Notes: generated by a model from the sequence alone, not told the origin. Positions 18,026-28,032 are shown, counted from the first letter of the stretch. The stretch: DNA of 64,000 nt from Flavobacterium sp. HSC-61S13 (GCF_024171535.1 NZ_JALJZV010000011.1:1-64000), one strand, 5' to 3'. Numbers and translations are program-made.

Positions 18026-18979
18026 ATGACCACCGTTTATTGCTTAAAAAAAGTCCTGTGCTTTTCCGATTCTGGAAATTGTAGCGCTTCTATATTTAAT
18101 CATTTTAAAATGTTTTTATGGATATTGTTAATGCATATCGTTGCATTGTCAATGGGATATGAATTTTTTGGAGGCTTGCTATATGGACCTATACTGGTGA
18201 GTCTAGTTTTCAGAATTGCAAATACACGTATTAATCGGGTTCTTTTACTGTTGCAGTTTTTGCCTTTTATAGGCTGCATGGTATTGGGGTATTTAACTAC
18301 AAATAGGCAAGTCATAGACTTAATCAGTTTACTGACCAGTTTCTCATTAGTTATTTACGGCATTTTTTTATGGTTATACAAACAAAAGTTGCTTGGCATC
18401 GAGTTTCGGAAATCCGTGCTTTATTGCATGCTGTTTCTCGTATTTCTTTTGGCGATAATTTTGATGTCTCTAATAGAAGAGTATTCTTATGTTTTTAAAT
18501 TGGTCTCTCCGAAAGTAAGCCTAGCTATTTTTTTGCTTTGTTCCATTTCAATTACTGTGATACACTTGTTAAGAAATCAAATACCAGGATTTGTACAACC
18601 GAATGTGGAGGAAGTTGTAGATCAAATAGATGATGATCGGCCGGTACTCGTGGAGAGTATTGAGAGCTACTTTATAACATCCCAACATTATCTCAATCCT
18701 TGTTTTACTTTTGATAAGTTTGCCAAAGAAATGGATGTCCCTAAAAACATACTTTCGACAGTACTAAACAGAGAAATGAATAAAAACTTTTATCAATTAC
18801 TGGCAGAGCATCGAATCGAACACGCCAAAACCTTATTGATTAAACAAGATTACTTGTTTACTATCGAGTCGGTAGTGTATGACTGTGGATTCAATTCAAA
18901 ATCGTCTTTTCATAAATATTTTAAACAATTTGTTGGTACTACGCCTTCAGATTTTAGAGATCATTATCTGAAAAAATAA
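18026..18979 (+). CDS. Membrane-anchored AraC-type transcription factor
   Basis: 317 residues. Five or six hydrophobic segments at about 29-190 are followed by an AraC HTH domain at about 215-312. The HTH half is strikingly like that of the gene at 8545: both have YLNP.FT, VLNREM, a RIEHAK/RIEYAR helix and a CGF.SKS.F.KYFK signature, so the two are paralogues. The start could also be ATG 18110, but the longer form aligns better with the paralogue. It lies 304 bp upstream of the TonB-DUF4876-DUF6850-peroxidase operon and may regulate it; this is inference from position only. Confidence 0.8.
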   Translation: MTTVYCLKKVLCFSDSGNCSASIFNHFKMFLWILLMHIVALSMGYEFFGGLLYGPILVSLVFRIANTRINRVLLLLQFLPFIGCMVLGYLTTNRQVIDLISLLTSFSLVIYGIFLWLYKQKLLGIEFRKSVLYCMLFLVFLLAIILMSLIEEYSYVFKLVSPKVSLAIFLLCSISITVIHLLRNQIPGFVQPNVEEVVDQIDDDRPVLVESIESYFITSQHYLNPCFTFDKFAKEMDVPKNILSTVLNREMNKNFYQLLAEHRIEHAKTLLIKQDYLFTIESVVYDCGFNSKSSFHKYFKQFVGTTPSDFRDHYLKK

Positions 18980-19227
18980 AATCAGTATCTTGTGATGGAC
19001 GCTCTTGGGATTATTTTCACGCATAACTTGCGGATCAAAAACTTCTTTTACTCTTGTTTTTAGATTTCTGAAGCGCAAATGGGCAGCAACTCTGCTGTGT
19101 AGAGCTGTTAATTTTTTTATTTATATTTTTTTCCGGCTTAATAGCTTGCTAATTCTCGTTTTATTTTAGTAGAAAACTTACGAAAATAATGGTTTTCTAA
19201 TCTTTATTTAAAATTAGTCTAAATAAG
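18980..19227. other. Intergenic region upstream of the TonB operon
   Basis: About 250 bp before the promoter at 19228. I see no Fur-like or other clear operator, riboswitch, or small gene. Confidence 0.4.
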
Positions 19228-19258
19228 TTGTTTGTTAATTAGTTCTTAGATAATTTTG
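19228..19258 (+). promoter_or_regulatory. Promoter of the TonB-receptor operon
   Basis: TTG at 19228-19230 and an exact -7 box TAATTTTG at 19251-19258 are 20 bases apart, fitting the Bacteroidota sigma factor consensus. The predicted start is near 19265, giving a leader of about 20 bases. Confidence 0.6.
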
Positions 19259-19283
19259 CGAAACCTTTAGTAGCGCAGGTTTT

Positions 19284-22085
19284 ATGAAGATACTCGGTTT
19301 GAAATTTAGAGTTAAAAAACAATTGCTGGTCTTTTTTGTTTTGATGAGCTGTACGGCATTTTCTCAAAATAATAAGACTTCTTTCACATTACAGCTCGTT
19401 GGAGAAGATCAGCAACAGCTTGCTGATGCAACAGTTGTTTTGCAACATCAAAGGGAACGATTGATTGGCAAGACCAATGAACGAGGCGTTTTTGAAACGC
19501 AGTTATCGCAAGGTTTATGGACCTTGCATATTACACATTTATCGTACCTAAGCTTTTCCGACACCTTAACGATCAACAAACCGACGGTTCGCAAACACGT
19601 GTTGCACGCCAATTCCAATAACTTGCAGGAAGTAGTTATTACGGCTAAGGAATCTAAGGGGCTGACCAGTTCTTCAATTATTGATAAGTCGGCCATGAAA
19701 CACTTACAGCCCTCGAGTTTTTCAGATTTATTAGAATTATTACCTGGAGGTCGTTCTAAAGATCCGTTATTAAACGCATCGAACAAGATTACTTTACGAG
19801 AAGTTGGTACTGCAGGTAGTCAGTATAATACCTCTTCGTTGGGTACCTCATTTGTAATGGACGGAATACCGATCACTTCCAAAGCCAATTTACAATATAC
19901 TACGGGATCTAGCCAAATCATCACACCGGGTAATGGTTATACGGATGCACGCAGATCACACCTTACGAGTGGTATGGATATGCGAAGTTTGTCGACAGAC
20001 CAAATTGAAAGTGTGGAGATCGTTCGGGGGATTCCTTCCGTTGAATACGGTAATTTAACCAGTGGTCTAGTCAAAATAATTAGAAAAAGAGGATATACGG
20101 ATTGGGAAAGTCGCTTTAAGGCCGATGGATTTAGCAAGTTGTATTATTTGGGTAAGGGATTGGATTTTGGTAAGCGAAATATACAACTAAACGTCGGAGC
20201 AGATTATTTGGATGCCAAACCAGACCCGACAAATAATATGGAGAGTTATCAACGACTCACGGCTTCTTTTCGATTTCAAAAAACCTGGTTGTGGAACACC
20301 AATGAATTGTTGTGGAATGCCGATTTGGACTATACCGCTTCCATCGATAGCGAAAAAACAGACCCCGATGCGGGTTACGCTAAAGTAGATCGTTATAAAT
20401 CATCATACCATCAATTTGGATTATCAAACCGGTTTCAGTGGAATGTCTTGGAATCAACTTGGCTTAAGTCGATAAATTGGCATACCTCTATACGAAGAGA
20501 GTGGGATAAAATTGAGCAGGTAAAGTGGGTACAGCTAACCAGTGCCACGGCCATTCCCATTAATACATCAGAAGGAGAAATGGACGGAATTTACATCACC
20601 CCCCAATATATTTCTAATCTCACAGTTGATGGACAACCATTGGATTTATACTCAAAATGGTCAGCGGATTTGAATTTTAATTTGGGGTCTATCCAAAACG
20701 ATTCCAAAATCGGATTGGAATGGACCTATACCAAAAACAAGGGGGAAGGACAGCAATATAATCCAATGTTACCTCCAGATCCAGAAATGAATTCAAGACC
20801 TCGGAGTTATAACGATATACCCGCAAGCCAAGAAGGTGCTTTCTATGTCGAAAATGTAGCCAATTTTGAGCGAAATAACCACGGATGGAGCTTGTCAACC
20901 GGTGTGCGCGCGGCTAGTATGTTAAACCTAGATAAATCCTATGCAATCAGTAATCAGTGGTACTGGGATCCGAGAATTCATCTGCAATGGAGGTTGCCAA
21001 AATGGCAAATTAAAAACAAAGACTTGGGGGTAGATTTTACCGTAGGTTATGGACAGCACACGATGTTTCCTACCCTAAATACCTTATACCCCGATAATCT
21101 GTATACCGATTTTACTCAACTCAACTTTTTTCACAATAATCCCGATTATAGAAGAGTAAATTACCAGACCTATATAACCCCTCGAGTTAATAAAGATATA
21201 CAGCCAGCAATCAATAAAAAAATTGAATTCCGCGTCGATTTTAGCTACGATTCCAATCAGTTTTCCGTGACGTTTTTTGATGAAAAAATGAATTCCGGAT
21301 TTCGAAATAACAGCCGCTATCAATTACTGGATTACAAGAGATATGATGCCTCCGGAATTGATCATCAACAACTGAGTTCTCGGCCAGACTTAAATCAATT
21401 GCCCTATACAGTAGCTACTTATTTAGGCCTTTACGACGTTCAAAACAACGGAAGTGCACTCTATAAAAAAGGAATCGAATTTCAATTTTCGTCCAAGCGA
21501 TTAGAAGTGATCAATACCCGCTTTACCTTTAATGGAGCTTGGTTTGAATCGACTTATAAAAACAGCCAACCCGTTTATAAGAGAGGACAAAAGAGCGTGA
21601 TTATTAATGGTGCTGAAGTTCCGTTTATCGGACTGTATAACGACGATGACGGTGCTATAAAACAAAACCTAAATACGAATTTAACCATCGATACCTACGT
21701 ACCTAAATTGGGTTTGCAATTTTCAATGTCAACGCAGGTTGCGTGGTTTTATATCAATGAAGCCCTGCGTCGAAATGGGGTTCCGCAGGCTTATATAACG
21801 ACAGATGGAGTATTGCATCCCTATTTAGAAGAGCATCAACAAGATCCTGATTTACAGTGGTTGACCATTAAGTACAGCGAAGGACAATTTACTTCTAAGC
21901 GAACACCGCTTTCGATGAATGTCAATGTAAAAATATCCAAGCGTTTCTATAATGCCGTAAACCTCTCGATGTTCGTCAATAGAATCTTTAGTTATGATGA
22001 ACCGATCGTCGTAAATGGAGTTAAACTGAGACAAAAGGGAGTCAATGCTCCCTATTTTGGAATGGAAATGAATTTGAATTTTTAA
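19284..22085 (+). CDS. TonB-dependent outer-membrane receptor (first gene of the operon)
   Basis: 933 residues. A signal peptide ends near CTAFSQNN (about residue 28). Residues 33-110 form a carboxypeptidase-regulatory-like domain. A plug domain follows at about 115-270 (LQEVVITAKES, then SFVMDGIPI and IESVEIVRGIPSVEYGNLTSG). The rest is a 22-strand-type barrel ending in an aromatic C-terminus (MEMNLNF). It imports a ligand across the outer membrane using TonB energy. The three genes that follow (lipoprotein, barrel, di-haem peroxidase) recur together in Bacteroidota as I recall, so the substrate may be a metal or metal complex, but no ligand can be read from sequence. Confidence 0.9.
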   Translation: MKILGLKFRVKKQLLVFFVLMSCTAFSQNNKTSFTLQLVGEDQQQLADATVVLQHQRERLIGKTNERGVFETQLSQGLWTLHITHLSYLSFSDTLTINKPTVRKHVLHANSNNLQEVVITAKESKGLTSSSIIDKSAMKHLQPSSFSDLLELLPGGRSKDPLLNASNKITLREVGTAGSQYNTSSLGTSFVMDGIPITSKANLQYTTGSSQIITPGNGYTDARRSHLTSGMDMRSLSTDQIESVEIVRGIPSVEYGNLTSGLVKIIRKRGYTDWESRFKADGFSKLYYLGKGLDFGKRNIQLNVGADYLDAKPDPTNNMESYQRLTASFRFQKTWLWNTNELLWNADLDYTASIDSEKTDPDAGYAKVDRYKSSYHQFGLSNRFQWNVLESTWLKSINWHTSIRREWDKIEQVKWVQLTSATAIPINTSEGEMDGIYITPQYISNLTVDGQPLDLYSKWSADLNFNLGSIQNDSKIGLEWTYTKNKGEGQQYNPMLPPDPEMNSRPRSYNDIPASQEGAFYVENVANFERNNHGWSLSTGVRAASMLNLDKSYAISNQWYWDPRIHLQWRLPKWQIKNKDLGVDFTVGYGQHTMFPTLNTLYPDNLYTDFTQLNFFHNNPDYRRVNYQTYITPRVNKDIQPAINKKIEFRVDFSYDSNQFSVTFFDEKMNSGFRNNSRYQLLDYKRYDASGIDHQQLSSRPDLNQLPYTVATYLGLYDVQNNGSALYKKGIEFQFSSKRLEVINTRFTFNGAWFESTYKNSQPVYKRGQKSVIINGAEVPFIGLYNDDDGAIKQNLNTNLTIDTYVPKLGLQFSMSTQVAWFYINEALRRNGVPQAYITTDGVLHPYLEEHQQDPDLQWLTIKYSEGQFTSKRTPLSMNVNVKISKRFYNAVNLSMFVNRIFSYDEPIVVNGVKLRQKGVNAPYFGMEMNLNF

Positions 22086-22139
22086 TTATTATATATCACG
22101 ATCTGCAAGGATTAACAGATCATCCTAATTTAAACAACT

Positions 22140-23360
22140 ATGATAAAAAAGATTAAACAATTTGTGCTAATAACCCTAATTGCAACGGGGGTATTTCAAT
22201 CGTGTTCTTCTGACGATTCCGCTACTGGAGATACCAATAACACTATGGTCACTTTTCAATTTACAGCTCCTCAAGGTGTTGAGGTCATTGCGTATTCTGA
22301 GCTGCAAGTACAGTTAAAAGAACTCAATACCGGATTTGAAAAAACGGATCTATTAACGAAAACCAATCAATGGCAAGGCAGTATTCCTCAGGGAACGTAT
22401 CAGGTTGCTGTTGAAGGAAAAATAACATATAATTTGGATGGAAAAGTATTAGAAGCTGCGGTTTCAGCCTTTAGTAGCTCCGAAGTAGTTACGGGTTTAC
22501 AAACGGATAAAAATCTAAATCTAGTTTTAAAATCAACGCATACTGACTTGACTGTTGAGGAGATTTTTTTTACCGGAACCATGACACCAGAAGGAAAACA
22601 GTATATCGGAGACCGTTATTTTAAAATTTATAACAATACCGACAAAGTGTTGTATGCGGATGGATTGTTAATTGCAGAATCGGCTTTTTTAACCGTTGAA
22701 AAACAAATTTATACTCCAGATATTATGTCGCAAGCAGTGGCTGTTGGTGCTATTATCATGTTACCCGGTACAGGCAATCAATATGCGGTAGAACCGGGGA
22801 AATCAATTGTTATTGCGGAGGATGCAATCAATCACAAAGAATACAACATCAATTCCATAGATTTGAGAAAGGCTGATTTTGAAATTTACCAACAGGACGC
22901 GGATGATGTCGATAATCCAGAAGTTGCCAATGTCATTGAAGCCTACTCCCGTTTTACGATTCACAACAGAGGTTTTAAGTCTTATGTAATTGCACGTTTA
23001 CCTGCGGGAATGACACTTAGTACGTATTTGGCGGCAAATAAATACGAATATACTTACGATTTGGTGTTTGGAGGAGAAACTTATCCGATGGATAATGAAG
23101 CGATGGCGATCCCAAATGAGTGGATTATCGATGCGGTCAATTTAAGTATACCTTCCGATTTTCAGTGGATTGTAACTTCACCTGCGTTAGATATGGGATG
23201 GAGCTATTGCGGTAAAGTAGATAAAGACAAAACGAGATACGGTAAAAGTGTTCGTAGAAAAACGATTACAACCAATGTAGCCGGACATAGAATACTAAAG
23301 GACACCAACAATTCAACGTTGGATTTTGAAGCGGAAGCTAAAGCTTCACTAATCAATTAA
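22140..23360 (+). CDS. DUF4876-like lipoprotein
   Basis: 406 residues with a lipobox: a hydrophobic N-terminus ending FQSCSSDD, Cys at about residue 22, so it is probably lipid-anchored at the outer membrane. An Ig-like beta domain fills about 30-140 (TFQFTAPQGVEV then GTYQVAVEGKI), and the second part (about 145-400) opens with VEEIFFTGTMTPEGKQYIGDRYFKI-type strands and a lamin-tail-like region. I assign DUF4876 from recall of this gene order. It sits 54 bp after the TonB receptor and 5 bp before the barrel gene, so it is a likely surface partner of the receptor. Confidence 0.7.
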   Translation: MIKKIKQFVLITLIATGVFQSCSSDDSATGDTNNTMVTFQFTAPQGVEVIAYSELQVQLKELNTGFEKTDLLTKTNQWQGSIPQGTYQVAVEGKITYNLDGKVLEAAVSAFSSSEVVTGLQTDKNLNLVLKSTHTDLTVEEIFFTGTMTPEGKQYIGDRYFKIYNNTDKVLYADGLLIAESAFLTVEKQIYTPDIMSQAVAVGAIIMLPGTGNQYAVEPGKSIVIAEDAINHKEYNINSIDLRKADFEIYQQDADDVDNPEVANVIEAYSRFTIHNRGFKSYVIARLPAGMTLSTYLAANKYEYTYDLVFGGETYPMDNEAMAIPNEWIIDAVNLSIPSDFQWIVTSPALDMGWSYCGKVDKDKTRYGKSVRRKTITTNVAGHRILKDTNNSTLDFEAEAKASLIN

Positions 23361-23365
23361 TTATC

Positions 23366-24880
23366 ATGAACTTTCGTTCCATTTTTATACTTATTATAGC
23401 ACTTCAAGCTCCGTTGGTTTGGAGTCAAGACTCTATTTCTATTGCGGTTAAAACCCGCGACCATTTTAAACCCATTCGAAGTTTTTATAACGAACTGGAT
23501 AGAAATCCAGCAATAAAGGGCTTTTCTAGTGCGTATTCACGATCAGAACTGGGCGGCTTAATGAGTCGTGAGAAAAATACTTTTCAGTTACAGCAATTGG
23601 GCGAGGGGATTGATCAATTTGGTGTAAGTGCTCAATCCTTTTATAGGTTGGATACCGTTGTATCGGTATGGGGTACTGCTGACTATAGAAATGGAACCCG
23701 AAAAAATGTACAGTGGAATGAAAGTTCTGATTATGATAAAATCTATCCCTTTGTTACAGCAGATTCTGTGGGAGGTGATTTAAGTATGGAAATTTATGGC
23801 TTTAAAGGAGGATATGCTTTTAAAAGCGGAAAATACCATTTTGGAGTCACAGCGGTGTTTAAAGCTTTGATGGAATATCGCTCTGTGGATCCTCGACCTA
23901 AAAACATTTCTTCGGACTTAAATTTGAACTTAGGTGCTTCTAGATTGCTAACGGACTCGTACCGTTTAGGGGTTGATTTTTCAGTGGAGAAGTACACCCA
24001 AACCAACGAAATAGCTTTTTTTAGTGAATTGGGTAATCCAGCCCTATATCATATGAGCGGTCTAGGGAACTTTAATAATTTGCTATATGGTACTCGAAAA
24101 AAGTCTCTTTATGAAGGGTGGGGGTATGCCGCAGCAATGCAATGGTATAATGAAAGGCAACCCGGTTGGTTTTTTCAAACGCGATGGAAGAATTTTGAGC
24201 TTGAAAAAAGTATTGCTGACGGGCAGGCCTTTGTTAGTTCTACAATAAAAGAAAACGATTTTAATTTCACTGCTGGAAAGATTTATCAAATTGAACACAA
24301 TACTTGGGCAATACAAGTCGGATACCAAAACAAACTTAGAAAGGGTATTGAAAACATTTTGAGCAACGGTGCTTTGTCGAGTATGTTGATTATTGGTTCA
24401 GTCGAAAATTACAACGATTTGCAGCAAAAATTCTTCGTAGAAGGTTTGTTTGCGATAAACCAACAAAATTGGAATTTAGGTTTTGCTCCGTTCGTCACGC
24501 GAAATACCAAAGTGGAGAAACACCTTTTGACAAAATCCGAAATGAGTATCAATGATTGGACGTATGGACTAAAAACAACTTGGTCTAAAACGCTGAAAAA
24601 CAACTCGGTTTGGCATGTTTTTCCTTCAATAAGTTATAAAAAGGTCGATAAGGCATCAAATCACTTACTTGCTATTGCGGGACAGAAACAAATCAACCAA
24701 ATGCTGCAGCAAAATTTTGAACAACTTTCGGCAGCTCTTTTTCAGGTCGATTTAAGAGCCCGATACGATTTTAAGCTAAAACAAAACTTAAATGTCTTTT
24801 GGGAAGCTTCGATTAACTATCAATGCTATAAAAGCAACCAAAACACCTACTTTCAAACCGCATTAGGCATCACCTTTTAA
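23366..24880 (+). CDS. DUF6850-like outer-membrane beta-barrel protein
   Basis: 504 residues. A short signal peptide (ending LVWSQDS, about residue 21) is followed by about 480 residues of alternating strands with many aromatic residues, ending in a strand that closes with F (FQTALGITF). No plug or TonB box is visible, so it is a barrel of its own rather than a second receptor. The family name is from recall of the operon type (DUF6850). The start is 5 bp after the lipoprotein stop; translation is probably coupled. Confidence 0.7.
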   Translation: MNFRSIFILIIALQAPLVWSQDSISIAVKTRDHFKPIRSFYNELDRNPAIKGFSSAYSRSELGGLMSREKNTFQLQQLGEGIDQFGVSAQSFYRLDTVVSVWGTADYRNGTRKNVQWNESSDYDKIYPFVTADSVGGDLSMEIYGFKGGYAFKSGKYHFGVTAVFKALMEYRSVDPRPKNISSDLNLNLGASRLLTDSYRLGVDFSVEKYTQTNEIAFFSELGNPALYHMSGLGNFNNLLYGTRKKSLYEGWGYAAAMQWYNERQPGWFFQTRWKNFELEKSIADGQAFVSSTIKENDFNFTAGKIYQIEHNTWAIQVGYQNKLRKGIENILSNGALSSMLIIGSVENYNDLQQKFFVEGLFAINQQNWNLGFAPFVTRNTKVEKHLLTKSEMSINDWTYGLKTTWSKTLKNNSVWHVFPSISYKKVDKASNHLLAIAGQKQINQMLQQNFEQLSAALFQVDLRARYDFKLKQNLNVFWEASINYQCYKSNQNTYFQTALGITF

Positions 24881-24890
24881 ATAGGTCATT

Positions 24891-26030
24891 ATGAAATTGA
24901 TTATCCCGTCAAAGAGCCTTGCATTAGGCTCACTAATTCTCTTGTTGTTTTATGGATCGTTTAAGTCCATATCGGATGATCCCGAATACACTACGGTAAT
25001 AGCGTCATATAAACAGCCCATCGACCAATGGCCACAACCTGAGATCCAAGAGGGAGCGGTATGGAGCGAATTACAGGCTATATCACGTGATACGATGTAC
25101 TTTGAAAACCAAGATTTACCTGAGGTACATTTGGGGAAACTTTTGTTTTTCGATCCCAAATTATCCAGTTCCAATCAGATTTCATGCAGCAGCTGTCACG
25201 ATCCTGAAATGGGGTGGTCCGATCGGCGTGAAGTGTCATTGGGAAACGACCACATACAAGGAAAACGCAACACTCCGGCTTTATATAATATCGCAGAGCG
25301 AACCTCATTCTTTTGGGACGGTCGCGCCAGTACACTTGAAGAACAAGCAAGTGGACCACTTGAGGCTCACCATGAAATGAATATGAAAACCGCGCAGTTA
25401 CCGAAAAAATTATCAAAATATCCAGCCTATAAAAAAATGTTTCAAGAGGCTTATGGTAGCGAACGGATTACTTACGACAAAATCGTTGCCGCCCTAGCGG
25501 CTTTTCAGCGAACAATAAAGAGTAACCCAAGCCGATTTGATGCTTTTGTCAATGGAAATTATAAAGCCTTAAACGATCAGGAAATTTATGGACTACATAT
25601 TTTTAGAACTAAAGCGGGTTGTATGAACTGTCATAGCGGAAAATATTTTACCGATGAGGGCTTTCACAATATTGGTCTAACTTATTATAAGCGGGAATAT
25701 GAAGATCTAGGTCGTTATCATATAACGGGCAAGGCTGAAGATGTTGGACGGTTTAAAACGCCATCTTTAAGAGATTTGTTGTATACAAGACCGTGGATGC
25801 ACAACGGCTTATTTGAGGATCTAACCGGCATTGTAAATTTATACAACAGCGGCATGCACATGATTGATCCCACTGCGGAAGAAAAACAACAAGATCCACT
25901 CTTTCCGCAAACAGATGTTTTGCTAAAACCATTAAAATTAACCAATCAAGAGATCAAAGCTTTAGTTGCTTTTATGGAATCGCTATCGGCTAGCTATTAC
26001 AAAATGCCCCGACCAGAATTCCCAAAATAA
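24891..26030 (+). CDS. Di-haem cytochrome c peroxidase (CcpA/MauG family)
   Basis: 379 residues. A signal or anchor helix occupies about 8-25. Two haem-c attachment motifs are visible: CSSCH at about residue 102 and CMNCH at about 245. Other family blocks are LGKLLFFDPKLS, GKRNTPALYN, FFWDGRA, and the C-terminal PSLRD and WMHNGLFEDL segments. Members reduce H2O2, or in the MauG/MbnH branch modify residues of a partner protein. It is the last gene of the TonB operon, 10 bp after the barrel gene. Whether it acts on peroxide or on its lipoprotein neighbour is unknown. Confidence 0.9.
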   Translation: MKLIIPSKSLALGSLILLLFYGSFKSISDDPEYTTVIASYKQPIDQWPQPEIQEGAVWSELQAISRDTMYFENQDLPEVHLGKLLFFDPKLSSSNQISCSSCHDPEMGWSDRREVSLGNDHIQGKRNTPALYNIAERTSFFWDGRASTLEEQASGPLEAHHEMNMKTAQLPKKLSKYPAYKKMFQEAYGSERITYDKIVAALAAFQRTIKSNPSRFDAFVNGNYKALNDQEIYGLHIFRTKAGCMNCHSGKYFTDEGFHNIGLTYYKREYEDLGRYHITGKAEDVGRFKTPSLRDLLYTRPWMHNGLFEDLTGIVNLYNSGMHMIDPTAEEKQQDPLFPQTDVLLKPLKLTNQEIKALVAFMESLSASYYKMPRPEFPK

Positions 26031-26053
26031 CAGGGCGATTATTAGAAAAAATT

Positions 26054-26080
26054 AAGGGCTGTCTTATCAAGACAGCCCTT
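26054..26080. terminator. Bidirectional terminator between the peroxidase and prfC
   Basis: Perfect 12-bp stem AAGGGCTGTCTT/AAGACAGCCCTT with a 3-base loop. A T-rich stretch follows on the minus strand, less so on the plus strand. Confidence 0.8.
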
Positions 26081-26214
26081 ATTGATTTAAAGAGATTTGA
26101 CTGATGTTTGGAGTAAAGTTTGTCTACAAGTAGAAAAAACAACTCCCCATCATCATAAGGTTAACTGTTGGCAAAAGCACTCGGGGCATTTATATCAACT
26201 GCAAAAACCACTTT

Positions 26215-27804
26215 TTATACTTCTTCCGAGGTGTATTTTAATTTTACTGACGGAAATTTAGACTGTGTCATTTGTATGGAAAAATCAGAATCCGCTAAGA
26301 AAACCAATTGACCCGATTTGTCTGTAGCTAGAAATTTTTGTTTGATACGCTTGAATTCTTTGAACTCTTCGTTCTTAGGATCTTCAGGACGAACCCAACA
26401 AGCTTTATAGGCAGGGAAGTTTTCGTAAGAACACTTCGCACCGTATTCGTGTTCCAAACGGTATTGAATAACCTCATACTGTAAGGCTCCTACTGTTCCA
26501 ATCACTTTACGGCCGTTCATCTCTAAGGTAAACAACTGTGCAACCCCTTCATCCATCAACTGGTCAATTCCTTTTTCCAGTTGTTTTGATTTCATCGGAT
26601 CGGCATTGTTGACATAACGGAAGTGCTCTGGTGAGAAATTGGGAATACCTTTAAACTGCATAATTTCACCTTCTGTGAGTGTATCGCCAATTTTAAAGTT
26701 ACCCGTATCGTGCAGACCGACGATGTCTCCCGCAAATGAAATATCCACAATTTCCTTTTTCTCTGCAAAGAAGGCATTGGGACTAGCAAATTTTAATTTC
26801 TTGTTATTACGAACGTGTAAGTACGGTTTGTTACGTTCAAAAGTACCCGACACGATTTTGATAAAGGCCAAACGGTCGCGGTGCTTTGGATCCATGTTGG
26901 CGTGTATCTTAAATACAAACCCACTAAATTCAGGTTCCGTAGGCTGTACCAAACGAGTATCTGATTCCTTTGCACGTGGAGATGGAGCAATTTCAATAAA
27001 ACAATCCAACAACTCTCTAACTCCAAAATTGTTTAAGGCAGATCCGAAAAATACCGGCTGCAATAAACCATCTAAATATTCCTGACGATCAAAGGCTGGA
27101 TAAACTTCAGAAACCAATTCAAGCTCCTCACGTAATGTATTTGCTGGTTTTTCACCAACAATACGATCTAGTGCTTCGTCGTTTAGATTGCTGATATTGA
27201 CGATTTCATCAATGTTTTTCCGACTGTCTTCGCTAAATAAATTGATGTTCTTTTCCCAAATGTTGTAGATACCCTTAAAGTCATATCCCATACCGATCGG
27301 GAAACTCATTGGAGTCACACGCAACTGTAGTTTTTGTTCTACTTCATCCATCAATTCAAAGGCATCTTTTCCCTCACGGTCCAATTTGTTGATGAAAATG
27401 ATCATGGGTATGTTACGCATTCGACAAACTTCTACCAATTTCTCCGTTTGTTCCTCGACCCCTTTTGCTACGTCGACCACTACGATAACGCTGTCAACGG
27501 CAGTTAAGGTTCTATAAGTATCCTCCGCAAAGTCCTTGTGACCTGGAGTATCTAAGATGTTTATTTTCTTGTTTTTGTAGTTGAAGGCCAAAACAGATGT
27601 AGCCACAGAAATCCCACGTTGTCTTTCAATTTCCATGAAATCCGAGGTAGCTCCCTTCTTTATTTTGTTGTTCTTAACAGCTCCAGCTTCTTGAATAGCT
27701 CCACCAAAAAGCAAGAGTTTCTCTGTCAATGTGGTTTTCCCGGCATCCGGGTGGGCAATAACTCCAAAAGTTCTTCGGCGTTCTAATTCCTTAATAAAAT
27801 TCAT
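26215..27804 (-). CDS. prfC: Peptide chain release factor 3 (RF3)
   Basis: 529 residues, the usual RF3 length. GTPase motifs are AHPDAGKTT (G1), then DTPGHKDFAEDTYRTL (G3, with the RF3-type FAEDTYRTL), and INKLDREG (G4). The C-terminal domains include the RF3 marker GVAQLFTLEMNGRK. RF3 recycles RF1/RF2 from the ribosome after peptide release. The start at 27804 follows a TATTTTTG box by about 21 bases. Confidence 0.95.
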   Translation of the reverse strand: MNFIKELERRRTFGVIAHPDAGKTTLTEKLLLFGGAIQEAGAVKNNKIKKGATSDFMEIERQRGISVATSVLAFNYKNKKINILDTPGHKDFAEDTYRTLTAVDSVIVVVDVAKGVEEQTEKLVEVCRMRNIPMIIFINKLDREGKDAFELMDEVEQKLQLRVTPMSFPIGMGYDFKGIYNIWEKNINLFSEDSRKNIDEIVNISNLNDEALDRIVGEKPANTLREELELVSEVYPAFDRQEYLDGLLQPVFFGSALNNFGVRELLDCFIEIAPSPRAKESDTRLVQPTEPEFSGFVFKIHANMDPKHRDRLAFIKIVSGTFERNKPYLHVRNNKKLKFASPNAFFAEKKEIVDISFAGDIVGLHDTGNFKIGDTLTEGEIMQFKGIPNFSPEHFRYVNNADPMKSKQLEKGIDQLMDEGVAQLFTLEMNGRKVIGTVGALQYEVIQYRLEHEYGAKCSYENFPAYKACWVRPEDPKNEEFKEFKRIKQKFLATDKSGQLVFLADSDFSIQMTQSKFPSVKLKYTSEEV

Positions 27805-27825
27805 TTCATCGAAAATTTAAAGGCA

Positions 27826-27833
27826 CAAAAATA
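27826..27833 (-). promoter_or_regulatory. -7 promoter box of prfC
   Basis: Reads TATTTTTG on the minus strand, an exact TAnnTTTG match, 21 bases before the ATG. No clear -33 element. Confidence 0.45.
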
Positions 27834-27923
27834 CTTATTATTTATCGAAATAGTTCTATAAATGTCCTGCTAACGCGATATTCAATTAATTATCAAGATA
27901 ATATTTTGTTAATAACATAGTGC

Positions 27924-27957
27924 TTTGGGTAAATATTACGCTGAATTGCTATTTTTG
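27924..27957 (+). promoter_or_regulatory. Promoter of the parvulin operon
   Basis: TTTG at 27924-27927 and exact -7 box TATTTTTG at 27950-27957, spaced by 22 bases. The predicted leader is about 70 bases. Confidence 0.55.
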
Positions 27958-28032
27958 TTCACCGTTATTATATCAAAATACGTAGATTTGAAGCTTTGAT
28001 ACCGGTTATTGTAGCTGTATATATTATAAAAC

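Noticed and set aside
19005..19227. Riboswitch or Fur box before the TonB operon
   Set aside because: No recognisable fold, terminator or Fur-type palindrome is visible in the leader.
25078..25416. 112-residue minus-strand ORF inside the peroxidase gene
   Set aside because: It is antisense to well-conserved haem-binding sequence, so it is a shadow.
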